From CAZLHO01 sp964559455 (GTDB lineage Bacteria; Krumholzibacteriota; Krumholzibacteriia; LZORAL124-64-63): a stretch of DNA of 64,000 nt. The notes beneath the pieces were generated by a model. The model saw nothing but the letters and a program-made list of their open reading frames with translations, had not been told where the DNA came from and did no database searches. The stretch's first letter is position 1; each line of letters starts with the position of its first letter. Positions 17,211 through 25,914 of the stretch are shown piece after piece. The stretch spans positions 97,399 through 161,398 of the forward strand of contig CAZLHO010000001.1 in the NCBI GenBank assembly GCA_964559455.1. The letters are read 5' to 3'. The position numbers and the translations under genes are program-made.

Positions 17211-17996
17211 TCAGGCCCGCAGGGCCCCGAGCGCTCCGGCCATTTCCTCGGCCATGCTTCCGAGCAGGCCGGCGAAGATCTCGTTGAAGAAGACCAGCGA
17301 GAAGCCCACCGCCGCCAGTCCGACCGCGATCTTGATCGGCAGGCCGACGATCAGGATGTTCAGCTGGGGCACCGTCTTGACGAGCACGCCCATGGCGGCG
17401 CTGACCAGCAGCAGCACGATGATGCAGGGCGCGGCGATCTGCAGGCCGACCCTGAAGAAGGCCGAGAAGCGTCCGACCACGTGCCAGGCGCCGGCGTCCG
17501 CGGCCAGGCCGCCGAAGGGCGGCAGGATCCGGAAGGAGTCGACCAGGGCCGCCAGCACGACGTGGTGGGCGTCGAGGGTGAAGAAGAGGATCACCGCCAG
17601 CAGGTAGTAGAGCTGCGAGACGGCGGACATCTGGGTGCCGCTGGTGGGGTCGAAGGCCCGCAGCAGGCTGAAGCCCATCTGCATGCTCACGATCTCGCCC
17701 GCGAACTGGACCGCGGCGAAGGGGATGGCCACGGCGAAGGCCAGCAGGGCGCCGGCGACCGCCGACGTCACGGCCTCGCCGGCCACGGCCCGCCAGTCCA
17801 GCAGGTCGGCCGCCGCTCCGGCCGGCAGCGGCAGGGTCGGCGCCACGGCCGCGGCCATGGCCACGGCCAGCGCCAGGCGCCACAGCACCGGCACGGTCCG
17901 CGCCGACAGCAGCGGCAGCAGGCCGAAGAGGATCCCCAGCCGCAACGCCACCACGGCGGTCAGCGCGATGCGGGACATGTCGATCGTGAAGTCCAC
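17211..17996 (-). CDS. fliR: Flagellar export gate protein FliR
   Basis: FliR is part of the FliPQR export gate in the MS-ring pore. The 261-aa, strongly hydrophobic protein has about six membrane helices and family segments such as FAVAIPFAAVQFAGEIVSMQMG and FFNEIFAGLLGSMAEEM (partial quotations of the conserved regions). It lies 8 bp after fliQ in the usual P-Q-R-flhB order. Confidence 0.95.
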   Translation of the reverse strand: MDFTIDMSRIALTAVVALRLGILFGLLPLLSARTVPVLWRLALAVAMAAAVAPTLPLPAGAAADLLDWRAVAGEAVTSAVAGALLAFAVAIPFAAVQFAGEIVSMQMGFSLLRAFDPTSGTQMSAVSQLYYLLAVILFFTLDAHHVVLAALVDSFRILPPFGGLAADAGAWHVVGRFSAFFRVGLQIAAPCIIVLLLVSAAMGVLVKTVPQLNILIVGLPIKIAVGLAAVGFSLVFFNEIFAGLLGSMAEEMAGALGALRA

Positions 17997-18003
17997 GTTC
18001 CCC

Positions 18004-18267
18004 TCACATGCCCGCGATGCGTTCGAAGATGCCGTTGGTGAAGCCCGTCATCTGGCGGATCAGCCAGGGCAGGGTCACCAGCATCGCCAGGAACACGGCG
18101 ATGATCTTCGGCACGAAGGTCATGGTCATCTCGTTGATGTGGGTCGCCGCCTGGACGATGCTGATCACCAGGCCGACGACCATGCCGGCGGCGAGCATCG
18201 GACCGGCCACCAGCAGGGTGGTGCGCAGGGCCAGCTGTCCAAGTTCGACCACGCTCTCGGGAGTCAT
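18004..18267 (-). CDS. fliQ: Flagellar export gate protein FliQ
   Basis: The 87-aa protein has two membrane hairpins and the family pattern TPESVVELGQLALRTTLLVA, then GLVISIVQAATHINEMTMTF and FVPKIIAVFLAMLVTLPW (shortened). FliQ subunits wrap the FliP/FliR assembly. Length is typical. Confidence 0.95.
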   Translation of the reverse strand: MTPESVVELGQLALRTTLLVAGPMLAAGMVVGLVISIVQAATHINEMTMTFVPKIIAVFLAMLVTLPWLIRQMTGFTNGIFERIAGM

Positions 18268-18310
18268 CCGTCGCGTCCTTTCGATGACCCGGTCCGCGTT
18301 CCGCTCCGGC

Positions 18311-19084
18311 CTACTGGAAGGCCATCACCAGCGATCGGGTGATCAGGTACCAGCCGTCCACCAGCACGAAGAGCAGCACCTTGAAGGGCAGGCTGATCAG
18401 CACCGGCGGCAGCATCATCATGCCCATGGACATCAGGACCGACGCCACGACCATGTCGATGATCAAGAACGGCAGGAAAAGCACGAAGCCCATCTGGAAG
18501 GCCGTCTTCAGCTCGCCCAGGATGAAGCTCGGAATGACCACGAGCATCGACAGCTCCTCGGGGGTCTCCGGCGCCTCCTTCCCGGTGAGCTCCAGGAAGA
18601 GGGCCACGTCCTTCTCCCGCACCTGGCGCAGCATGAAGTCCTTCAACGGCGACTGGGCGCGGCCGAAGGCCTCGGACTGCGTGATCTCCTCGTTCAGATA
18701 GGGCTGCAGGGCGCCCTGGTTGATCTGCTGGAAGACGGGCGCCATGATCACGACCGTCAGGAAGAGGGCCAGCCCGACCAGGATCTGGTTCGCGGGCATC
18801 TGGTTGGTGCCCAGGGCCTGGCGCAGGAATCCGAGCACGATCACGATGCGCGTGAAGCTGGTGAGCAGGACCAGGAAGGCCGGCGCCAGCGAGAGCACCG
18901 TCATCAGCAGGACGATCTCGATGGCCACGTCCATGCGCGCGCCGCCGTCCTCCCCCAGGTTGAGGGTGAGCCCCGGGCCGGCCGGCTGGGCCGGCCCGGA
19001 GTCCACCTGCGCCATGGAGGGAACCGCGGCGACCATCAAGGTGATCCAGAGCGTCACTGCAATGATCCCCGAGCGTCTCAGCAA
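18311..19084 (-). CDS. fliP: Flagellar export gate protein FliP
   Basis: FliP forms the pentameric core of the export gate. I take the TTG at 19084 as start: GGAGG lies 6 nt before it and the product (257 aa) then opens with a signal sequence (LLRRSGIIAVTLWITLMV) ending near SMAQ, as in other FliPs. Conserved parts follow (SLAPAFLVLLTSFTRIVIVL, ALGTNQMPANQILVGLALF, and the C-terminal MMMLPPVLISLPFKVLLFVL). The open frame runs on to 19375, but that part is low-complexity and contains a sigma-54 promoter. Confidence 0.95.
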   Translation of the reverse strand: MLRRSGIIAVTLWITLMVAAVPSMAQVDSGPAQPAGPGLTLNLGEDGGARMDVAIEIVLLMTVLSLAPAFLVLLTSFTRIVIVLGFLRQALGTNQMPANQILVGLALFLTVVIMAPVFQQINQGALQPYLNEEITQSEAFGRAQSPLKDFMLRQVREKDVALFLELTGKEAPETPEELSMLVVIPSFILGELKTAFQMGFVLFLPFLIIDMVVASVLMSMGMMMLPPVLISLPFKVLLFVLVDGWYLITRSLVMAFQ

Positions 19085-19134
19085 TTCCTGCCTCCGGTGT
19101 CCAGTCGCTTCGTGCGATTCCTCGCGGTCACCAT

Positions 19135-19150
19135 CGCAACGCCCGTGCCA
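19135..19150 (-). promoter_or_regulatory. Sigma-54 promoter driving fliPQR-flhBA-flhF-fliA
   Basis: Reading the minus strand, TGGCACG (19150-19144), GGCG, TTGC (19139-19136) and G match the -24/-12 consensus with exact spacing. Transcription should start near 19124, about 40 nt before the fliP TTG. Confidence 0.8.
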
Positions 19151-19414
19151 TGGTCCGGCTCGGCCCGCGTCCTTCCCCGACGGCTGCCGGACGTGGATCC
19201 GCGGCCCTAGCGGGCTTGATGACAACGAGTTGGAGGATTTTCTTGAAGTGGCGTCCGGCGCGGGCCGCGGGGACGGAACGGGCACGGGCACGGCGCTGCG
19301 GACGGGTTCCGGCCAGGAGTTGGTCAGGATCGTTTCAGGCGGGAGGAAGGGGAAGAAGGCCGGTCCGCCCCGCACGGGCGAGGGGGATGAGACGCGGGGC
19401 GAGACCGGCGCATT
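19151..19414. other. Non-coding gap between fliO and fliP
   Basis: The fliO stop and the fliP start are 330 bp apart, whereas neighbouring genes abut or overlap. Apart from the fliP promoter I see no credible gene. In-frame translation gives only Pro/Ser/Arg-rich low-complexity sequence. The stretch may hold activator binding sites for the sigma-54 promoter. Confidence 0.5.
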
Positions 19415-19792
19415 TCAGGAAGAGTCGTCCCCGCGCCGGCCCAGCAGCCGGGCGACGAGGCCGGAGAGGGGTGCGGGCGTCGCCGCGCGGACCGCCTCGT
19501 AGTCGACCAGGGAATCCTCCCCCAGCCGCACCAGGCCGCCCTCGCAGCGGTAGACATAGTGCACGCGGTCGCCGAGGCGCACGATCTGCAGCTCGCGGCG
19601 CAGGCCCAGAGGCTCCACCCTCAACAGGTCGGCCAGTCCGGAGCCGGGCCGCTGCAGGCGGCCCAGCAGCCGCAGGCAGAGGATCAGCAACGCCAGCACC
19701 GCGATCACGGCGCCCAGCGCCCCGAACCACGAGAAGCCGCCGCCTCCCAGCTGGGAGACGCCGACCGACAGGCTGTCCGCGGCCGCGTTCAT
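19415..19792 (-). CDS. fliO: Flagellar biosynthesis protein FliO
   Basis: The 125-aa product has one membrane helix (about residues 22-45) and a cytoplasmic domain with the FliO pattern LLRVEPLGLRRELQIVRLGD. FliO is a scaffold that stabilises FliP during gate assembly. The sequence diverges quickly in this family, but size, topology and position between fliN and fliP support the call. Confidence 0.85.
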   Translation of the reverse strand: MNAAADSLSVGVSQLGGGGFSWFGALGAVIAVLALLILCLRLLGRLQRPGSGLADLLRVEPLGLRRELQIVRLGDRVHYVYRCEGGLVRLGEDSLVDYEAVRAATPAPLSGLVARLLGRRGDDSS

Positions 19793-19793
19793 C

Positions 19794-20207
19794 TCAGCCC
19801 AGCTTCTTGATGCGGTCGACGCGGTTCAGGAGCTTCGTGATCCGCACGCCGAACTGGTCGTCGACCACCACGACCTCGCCGGTGGCGAGCAGGGCGCCGT
19901 TGACCATGATGTCGACGGGCTCGCTGGCCTGCTTCTCCAGGGGCACGACGGCCCCGGAAGCCAGGTTCAGGATGTCGCGGATCTTCATCCGGGTCCGCCC
20001 CAGCTCGACCGTGACCTTCAGGTTCACGTCCAGCAGCAGGTCGATGCCGGCCGGATCCGACGCGGCGGCGAGGGCCTCGGCGTCCTCGGCGGCAGGGGTC
20101 CCGTTCCGCGGGGCCGGAGCCGCGGTCTCGGCCGCGGGTTCCGCGGTCGCCACGCCCAGGTCGTCGGCCAGGTCCCGGTTCTCTTCGGTCAGGTTCTCGG
20201 TCGCCAT
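19794..20207 (-). CDS. fliN: Flagellar motor switch protein FliN
   Basis: FliN forms the base of the C-ring with FliM. The 137-aa product has an acidic/Ala-rich N-terminal 55 residues and a SpoA domain (about 56-137) with the signatures LLDVNLKVTVELGRTRMKIR, DILNLASGAVVPLEK and LLATGEVVVVDDQFGVRIT. It starts 3 bp after fliM. Confidence 0.96.
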   Translation of the reverse strand: MATENLTEENRDLADDLGVATAEPAAETAAPAPRNGTPAAEDAEALAAASDPAGIDLLLDVNLKVTVELGRTRMKIRDILNLASGAVVPLEKQASEPVDIMVNGALLATGEVVVVDDQFGVRITKLLNRVDRIKKLG

Positions 20208-20210
20208 CGC

Positions 20211-21299
20211 TCAGTCCTCCTCGCGGATCCGCTCGGTGAGCCGGACCGCACGGTTCTTGTTCAATTTCCCGGGCACGGACATGAAGACCGGCTTGCCCTG
20301 GACGCTCAGGCGCAGCGGCGAGCCCACCGCGGTCTCGAGCTGGATCATGTCCCCCACCGCCAGGTCCCGGATCCGGCGCAGGTTAAGATCGACGCTGCCC
20401 AGGTCGACGACGACCTCCGCGGTCGTGCCCTGCAGCAGGTCGAGGACGCAGGACCGGTCGCGGCGGACCTCCTCGGCGGACCGCAACTCGGGCAGGTCCT
20501 CCGGATCCAGCACGTCGCGCACCGACTCGAAGGCCGCCAGGGGGATGGCGAAGGTGACGCCGCCGGCGATCTCGTCCAGGGTCAGGACGAACTCCAGCAG
20601 CAGCACGGTCTCGCCGCTCGGCAGCGCGCTCAGGTAGGCGGGGTTGTTCTCGGTGGCCAGCAAACGCGGCGTGATGGGGATCATCCTCGACACGCCGGTC
20701 CGGAAGTGATCCAGCAGTTTGCCCAGGACGTCCTGGGCCACGTTCATCTCGATGTCCGTGAACTTGCGCAGGTCGACCTCGGCCTCGATCGCGCCCCCGA
20801 GCAGCTTCTTCATGATCGAGAACATCAGGCCGATGTCGACGTTGACCACGGCCTGACCCTTCAACGGGGCCAGGGTCACGGTGCTGACGCAGGTCGGATT
20901 GGCCAGGCCGGCGTGGAATTCCCGGTAGGCGCAGAGCTCGATGCCCTGGAACTCGACCCCGGTGTTGGCCCGGAAATGGTTGGTGAAGCCCAGCCCGGCG
21001 GCCTTGACGAAGCTCTCGCAGATCGACTGCAGGTTCTTCTCGAAGGTGCGCGTGATGCTGAACGGGCGGTTGAAGTCGAAGGCGCGCACGCCTCCCTCCT
21101 GCCGTCCGCCCGCGACCTCCGCCTGCTGTTCCAGGACGGCGTCGATGGCGGCGGTATCGAGGTCGGCGGCGTCGGCGTCGCCGTCGGAATCGACGGCCGG
21201 ATCCCCGGCGGGCCGGTCCACGGTCTCCGCCGCGTCGTCGGCCACGGGCGCATCCAGGCGCTCGTCGCGATCGTTCTCGTTCGTGATCTGGTCTGCCAT
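20211..21299 (-). CDS. fliM: Flagellar motor switch protein FliM
   Basis: FliM is the middle C-ring protein that binds CheY-P and changes rotor direction. The 362-aa protein has a long acidic N-terminus. A CheY-binding-like motif (TAAIDAVLEQ, about 49-58) is displaced from its usual place at the extreme N-terminus. A CheC-like middle domain and a C-terminal SpoA domain (DLAVGDMIQLETAVGSPLRL) follow. No che gene is in this window. Confidence 0.95.
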   Translation of the reverse strand: MADQITNENDRDERLDAPVADDAAETVDRPAGDPAVDSDGDADAADLDTAAIDAVLEQQAEVAGGRQEGGVRAFDFNRPFSITRTFEKNLQSICESFVKAAGLGFTNHFRANTGVEFQGIELCAYREFHAGLANPTCVSTVTLAPLKGQAVVNVDIGLMFSIMKKLLGGAIEAEVDLRKFTDIEMNVAQDVLGKLLDHFRTGVSRMIPITPRLLATENNPAYLSALPSGETVLLLEFVLTLDEIAGGVTFAIPLAAFESVRDVLDPEDLPELRSAEEVRRDRSCVLDLLQGTTAEVVVDLGSVDLNLRRIRDLAVGDMIQLETAVGSPLRLSVQGKPVFMSVPGKLNKNRAVRLTERIREED

Positions 21300-21331
21300 C
21301 TCGCTCCCGTCGCCCGCCTAGGCGGGCCGGC

Positions 21332-21892
21332 TCACTGGATCACCAGGTCGGAAAAGTAGATGTTGCGCAGGTCCTGCCCGGGCAGGACCTCGCCGATCTT
21401 GTGCTGCAGCTCGCTCTTCAGCGCCGCCACGCCCTCGGCCACCTGCAGGTCCTCGGCGGACTTGTCCGAGAGGGCCACGATGGTGATGTCGCGGAGCTGC
21501 GGCAGCCGCTTCTCGACCGCGGCCACCGCCTTGGTGTCCGCGACCTCCAGGTTGACGTCGATGCGCACATAGCGGGCGGCGCCGCCGTCGGAGCGCAGGG
21601 TGACCATGACCTCGCCGAGATCGACGATCTCCCCGATCTCCGGAGTCTCGCCCGATTTCCCGGCATTATTCGCCGTGACCGCCGGGGCTTCGCCGTCCTC
21701 GACGACCGCGGCCGTAGCGCCGGCCCCGGCCAGGCGGGGCGCGATCACGAATTGGACGATGGCCAGGGCCATCAGCGCCTGCAGGACCACGATGATCCCG
21801 AGCAGGACAAGCTTGTTGTCCAGCAGGGCCATCTTCGTCTTCGCCTGCCCTTCCTCCTGGACGCTCTCCTCGCGGATCGTCTCGTCGGCCAT
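21332..21892 (-). CDS. fliL: Flagellar basal-body protein FliL
   Basis: FliL is a single-pass membrane protein whose periplasmic domain rings and supports the stator. The 186-aa product has a cytoplasmic N-terminus, one membrane helix (about 28-50) and a periplasmic FliL domain (YVRIDVNLEVADTKAVAAVE, then a terminal RNIYFSDLVIQ). It lies between motB and fliM, a common order. Confidence 0.92.
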   Translation of the reverse strand: MADETIREESVQEEGQAKTKMALLDNKLVLLGIIVVLQALMALAIVQFVIAPRLAGAGATAAVVEDGEAPAVTANNAGKSGETPEIGEIVDLGEVMVTLRSDGGAARYVRIDVNLEVADTKAVAAVEKRLPQLRDITIVALSDKSAEDLQVAEGVAALKSELQHKIGEVLPGQDLRNIYFSDLVIQ

Positions 21893-21893
21893 T

Positions 21894-22637
21894 TCAGTTC
21901 TCCTCGGGCTCTAAGGGCAGCGTCTCGATCCAGTCGCGCCGCGGTTCGCTCAGTTTCAGGAAGAGTTCGACCCGCCGGTTGCGGGCGCGCCCCTCGGCGC
22001 TGTCGTTGTCGGCCACGGGCCTGAATTCGCCGAAGCCGGTGGCCCTGATGCGGCGCGGGTCGATCCCCCGGGCCTGGATGTGGCGGGCGACCGCAATGGC
22101 GCGCGCCGCGGAAAGCTCCCAGTTCGACGGGAACCGGACCGAACTCATGGGCAGGGCGTCGGTGTGCCCCGTGATCTCGACGTCCTGGTGGAACTTCGCC
22201 AGGAACGCGGCGAGACGGTCCAGGACCGGGTGGCTCTTCGGGCGCAGGTCCGCCCGGCCGGAGCCGAAGAGCAGGGAATCGTCGATCTGGAAGGCGATCC
22301 CCTCGCCCGTCATGCGGATGTCCACCTCCGTGTCCAGGCCCTCATCCAGCAGGGATTGTTCCAACTTGCCGAATTCGTGCAGGATTTCGCTGCGCTCCTG
22401 CTTCGAGAGGTTCGGCACCAGCAACTCGTTGAATTCCAGCGCGGTCGGCGGGTTCTTGAGCACGCCGAAGGCCCCCTGCAGGGACTGGATCGCCTCGTAG
22501 AACTTCGCCTCCTGGATGGTCGAAAAACTGACGAGCAATACGAAGAAAGTGAGCAGCAGGGACATCAGGTCCCCGTAGGTCACCATCCAGGACGCCACGC
22601 CCCCCGACGATTCCTCGGGCTGGAATTTCCTCGCCAT
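21894..22637 (-). CDS. motB: Stator protein MotB (PomB-like)
   Basis: MotB anchors the stator to peptidoglycan and carries the ion-binding Asp. The 247-aa product has the membrane segment ASWMVTYGDLMSLLLTFFVL with the Asp in GDLM, a plug region, and a C-terminal OmpA-like domain (ITGHTDALPMSS, then NWELSAARAIAVARHI). The TM segment resembles sodium-type PomB/MotS more than proton-type MotB. It partners MotA, 22 bp upstream. Confidence 0.94.
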   Translation of the reverse strand: MARKFQPEESSGGVASWMVTYGDLMSLLLTFFVLLVSFSTIQEAKFYEAIQSLQGAFGVLKNPPTALEFNELLVPNLSKQERSEILHEFGKLEQSLLDEGLDTEVDIRMTGEGIAFQIDDSLLFGSGRADLRPKSHPVLDRLAAFLAKFHQDVEITGHTDALPMSSVRFPSNWELSAARAIAVARHIQARGIDPRRIRATGFGEFRPVADNDSAEGRARNRRVELFLKLSEPRRDWIETLPLEPEEN

Positions 22638-22659
22638 GGCTCCGTCCCGTCCGGCCCGG

Positions 22660-23445
22660 TCAGGCCACCTTGGAGTCGCGCTCGGCGTCGAGCTGCCGCT
22701 GCAGGTTGGGCGAAAGGAACGACTTCAGCTTCTCCTCGACGATCCGCGGCGAATCGCCGCTCTGGATCGCCATGATGCCGTCGATGATCATCTCGCGCGT
22801 CAGCACTTCCTCGCGGGACCGCGTGGCCAGCTTGCCGGCCAGGGGCAGGAAGAAGGCGTTCGCGAGCAGGGCGCCGTAGAAGGTCGTGACCAGGGCCACG
22901 GCCATGCCGGCCCCGATGCTGCTGGGATCTTCGAGCTTGGCCAGCATCTGGATCAGCCCGACCAGGGTGCCGATCATCCCGAACGCGGGCGCGAAGGTGC
23001 CGCCGGCCTCGAGGATCTTCTTGCCCTCGGAATGGCGCGACTGCAACTGGGCGATGTCGGTCTGCAGGATCTTCTCGAGCAGAACCGGATCGGTGCCGTC
23101 GACGGCCAGGCGCAGGCCCTTGCGCAGGAAGAGGTCGGATTCGTTCTCCGAATCCTCCTCGAGCGCCAGCATGCCCTCCTTGCGAGCCATCTCGGCGTAG
23201 CGGACCATCTTCTGGATCACGCCGTTGGGATCCTCGGCCTTGAAGATCACGGTCTTGCGGATGACCGCGAACATGCCCAGCACCCGGTTCAACGGGTAGT
23301 GGCCCATGATCGCCATCGCTGTGCCGCCGAGGACGATGGCCATCGAAGGCGGATGCACGAAGGACTTCATGTCGCCGCCGGTCGAGATGGCCCAGATGAT
23401 CAACCCGAAGGCGCCGACCAATCCGATAAGAGTAGCGATATCCAC
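22660..23445 (-). CDS. motA: Stator protein MotA (PomA-like)
   Basis: MotA forms the pentamer around MotB and generates torque against FliG. The 261-aa protein has four membrane helices, a large cytoplasmic loop with conserved charged residues, and the TM3/TM4 segments PAFGMIGTLVGLIQML and AVALVTTFYGALLAN. These follow PomA closely, including the double Thr before FYG, and suggest sodium coupling, which remains an inference. Confidence 0.94.
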   Translation of the reverse strand: MDIATLIGLVGAFGLIIWAISTGGDMKSFVHPPSMAIVLGGTAMAIMGHYPLNRVLGMFAVIRKTVIFKAEDPNGVIQKMVRYAEMARKEGMLALEEDSENESDLFLRKGLRLAVDGTDPVLLEKILQTDIAQLQSRHSEGKKILEAGGTFAPAFGMIGTLVGLIQMLAKLEDPSSIGAGMAVALVTTFYGALLANAFFLPLAGKLATRSREEVLTREMIIDGIMAIQSGDSPRIVEEKLKSFLSPNLQRQLDAERDSKVA

Positions 23446-23471
23446 GATCTATCCCCTCCGGCCGCGGCCGC

Positions 23472-23705
23472 TCAATCCGTCTTCCCGGCGAATACAGATT
23501 CCGCTCCCCCTGTCGGCACCGGATGACTGCGCGACAGGGAGCGAAAGGCGAGCGAGCGCTGGATGATCTCGTCCATGCTCTCGAGCACCATGATCTTGCG
23601 CCCCGTGGTCAGGGTGATCAGGGTGTCCGGGGTGCATTCGACGAACTCGATCAGGTCGGCGTTCACCACGATCTCGCTACCATTGAGTTTCGTTACGTTG
23701 ATCAC
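23472..23705 (-). CDS. flbD: Flagellar FlbD/SwrD family protein
   Basis: This 77-aa protein starts with GTG (GGGAG 9 nt upstream) and has the family pattern MINVTKLNGSEIVVNADLIE, then ECTPDTLITLTTGRKIMVLE. FlbD/SwrD genes lie between flgE and motA in many bacteria, as here, and SwrD raises motor torque in Bacillus. The last 20 residues are extra and poorly conserved. Confidence 0.9.
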   Translation of the reverse strand: MINVTKLNGSEIVVNADLIEFVECTPDTLITLTTGRKIMVLESMDEIIQRSLAFRSLSRSHPVPTGGAESVFAGKTD

Positions 23706-23744
23706 GGCTCTTTAGCTCCCTGTTCGGGGATGGGCCCGTCGCGC

Positions 23745-25862
23745 CTAGCGCAGGATCGAGACGAGCTCCTGGAGCACCTGGTCGCCGGTGGTGATCACGC
23801 GCGAATTGGCCTGGAAGGCCCGCTGGGCCACGACCAGACGCGTGAACTGCTCGGCCAGGTCCACGTTCGAGGACTCCAGCGCTCCGGCGGTGATCGTGTT
23901 GCCGTTGTCGTCCGCAGCGAACCCGTTCATCACGGCGCCCGAGTTGCTGCCCATCTTCCAGGTGTTGCCCTCGGCCTGGCTCAGCCCGGCCGGGTTCGAG
24001 AAACGGCCGATGCCGATGCGCGCGATGTCGCGGACGGTGTCGTTCGAGAAGTGCCCGACGATCACGCCGGCCTGGTCGATGTGGAAATCGATGATCTGGC
24101 CCACGCCGAAGCCGTCGGCCTGGCCGCGCAGGTTGCCGGCCCCGGTGAACTGGGTCAGCCCGTTCATGGTGCCGCTCTGGCCGACCTCCAGCTGCACGGT
24201 CACGTCCTCGGCGCCCTCGGCGCCGACGGCCTGCGGCCGGAAGCTGAGCCCGCTGGCCCCGTCGTCGTACTGCAGCGAGGTCACGGCCCCCGTCTCGTCG
24301 AAGGTGACGGTGCCCGAGCCGCCGCCCAGCAGCTCCTCGACGCCCTCCATCTCGGCCTCCCAATGCCACTCGTTGCGGCCGGTCACGCGCGAGAACTCGA
24401 TCTGGATCGTGTGCAGGCCGCCCAGGCTGTCGTAGACCGGCGTCGCCAGGGTGAAGGTCTGGGCGTCGCGGGCCTCCTGCGTCTGCGTGAAGTTGAAGGA
24501 GGTGTCGAGCACCGGGTTGGACTCGCCCAGCTCGCTGATGCGCACGTCGCCCAGCGAGTAGTCGGTGCCGATCTCGCCGGTCATCACGATCTGCCCCGAG
24601 TCGTCCAGGGTGACCGGATTGGTGGCCAGGCCGAAGGCGGCCTGCAGGCCGGTGAGCAGATCCTGCACGGTGGTGGCGGCGTCGACGTTCAGGGCGTACT
24701 CGCTGATCGAGCTGCCGCCGACGGTCCCGCCGAGCTGCAGGGTCGTGGCCGGGTTGGTCGGCGAGACGTTCAGCCCCAGGCTCTCGCCGCGGAAGTTGAA
24801 GACATCGGTCAGCAGGTCGTCGGCCGTGGCCGCGGCGCGCAGCTGGCCGTCGCCGCCGGCCGCGTCGAAGGTGGTGCCGGTCCCGCCGGGCGCCACGCTG
24901 CTCGTGAACTGGAAGGACTCGTTGAAGGCCGTGTTGCCGCCGATGCTCAGCTGCAGGTTGCGCAGGGTCGTCCCGCCCGAGTTGTTGACCAGGCTCAGGC
25001 TGCCGTCGGCCTCCAGGTTGAGCGTGACGTCGCCCGGGTTCAGGGCCGGATCGGCGTCGAGCTGGGTCTCGATCCACGCCATCAATTCCTGCACGCTGCT
25101 GCCGCCCGCCCCGGGGACGGTCGAGCCGACCTCGAAAACCCCGCCGGCCAGCTGATCGGTGCCGGCGGCGGTCTCGATCATGCCGCTCAGGGTGATCAGG
25201 TCGCCGTCGGCCAGACCGAGCGAAGCCCCGCTCTGGGCGTACATCTCGGTCAGCACGTCGGTCAGGTCGGCCGCGGCCATCATGTGGCCGGATTCGCGGA
25301 TCGAGGCCATGGCGTCGGCGTCGGCGTTCAGGTTGCCGTAGATCTCGACCGCGGTGCTGGCCTGCGCGGGCACGGTCAGCGACGGGTCGATGAAGATGTC
25401 CGAGAAGGTGCCGCTGGCCGGAATCACGCCGTCGGCGTCGGCCATCAGTCCCTGCACCCGCATGCCGGTGGCCGGATCGACCATGAAATTCCCCCCGTCG
25501 ACGCCGAAGGCGCCGGCGCGGGTGTAGTAGTTGGACGCCCCGTCGCTGAGCACGAAGAAGCCGTCGCCCTGGATGGCGAGGTCGGTCATCACGCCCGTCG
25601 ACTGCAGGGTGCCCTGGCCGAAGAGCGTGTCGATGCTCCCGACCTGGGTGCCCATGCCGATCTGCTGGGGATTGGTGCCGCCGCGCCCGCCCGCCACCGG
25701 CCGGCTGCCGGGGCGGAGGTTCTGACTCATCATCTCGGAGAACGTCACCCGCGAGGCCTTGTAGCCGATGGTGTTGGCGTTCGCGATGTTGTTGCTGATG
25801 ACGTCCAGTTCGACGGCGTTGGCCCCGAGGCCGCTGATGCCGGTGTAGAGCGATCGAAGCAT
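23745..25862 (-). CDS. flgE: Flagellar hook protein FlgE
   Basis: FlgE polymerises into the hook. The 705-aa protein begins MLRSLYTGISGLGANAVELD with the SNNIANANTIGYKAS rod/hook motif and ends with the standard FlgE C-terminus (EQFTRLVVAQRAFQANSRV). It is longer than enteric FlgE (~400 aa), with the extra length in the exposed middle domains that contain duplicated Ig-like regions. FlgD, the hook cap, is encoded just upstream. Confidence 0.96.
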   Translation of the reverse strand: MLRSLYTGISGLGANAVELDVISNNIANANTIGYKASRVTFSEMMSQNLRPGSRPVAGGRGGTNPQQIGMGTQVGSIDTLFGQGTLQSTGVMTDLAIQGDGFFVLSDGASNYYTRAGAFGVDGGNFMVDPATGMRVQGLMADADGVIPASGTFSDIFIDPSLTVPAQASTAVEIYGNLNADADAMASIRESGHMMAAADLTDVLTEMYAQSGASLGLADGDLITLSGMIETAAGTDQLAGGVFEVGSTVPGAGGSSVQELMAWIETQLDADPALNPGDVTLNLEADGSLSLVNNSGGTTLRNLQLSIGGNTAFNESFQFTSSVAPGGTGTTFDAAGGDGQLRAAATADDLLTDVFNFRGESLGLNVSPTNPATTLQLGGTVGGSSISEYALNVDAATTVQDLLTGLQAAFGLATNPVTLDDSGQIVMTGEIGTDYSLGDVRISELGESNPVLDTSFNFTQTQEARDAQTFTLATPVYDSLGGLHTIQIEFSRVTGRNEWHWEAEMEGVEELLGGGSGTVTFDETGAVTSLQYDDGASGLSFRPQAVGAEGAEDVTVQLEVGQSGTMNGLTQFTGAGNLRGQADGFGVGQIIDFHIDQAGVIVGHFSNDTVRDIARIGIGRFSNPAGLSQAEGNTWKMGSNSGAVMNGFAADDNGNTITAGALESSNVDLAEQFTRLVVAQRAFQANSRVITTGDQVLQELVSILR

Positions 25863-25914
25863 TTGGGATCCTCCCTGTGTGGACTCCTGGCGGGCCGCGG
25901 ACGGCGTCGCCCCT

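Noticed and set aside
13897..17607. A 1236-codon open frame on the plus strand
   Set aside because: It lies antisense to flhF, flhA, flhB and fliR, is His/Gln/Asp/Arg-rich with no recognisable domain, and exists because GC-rich codon use leaves few stops in the complementary frame.
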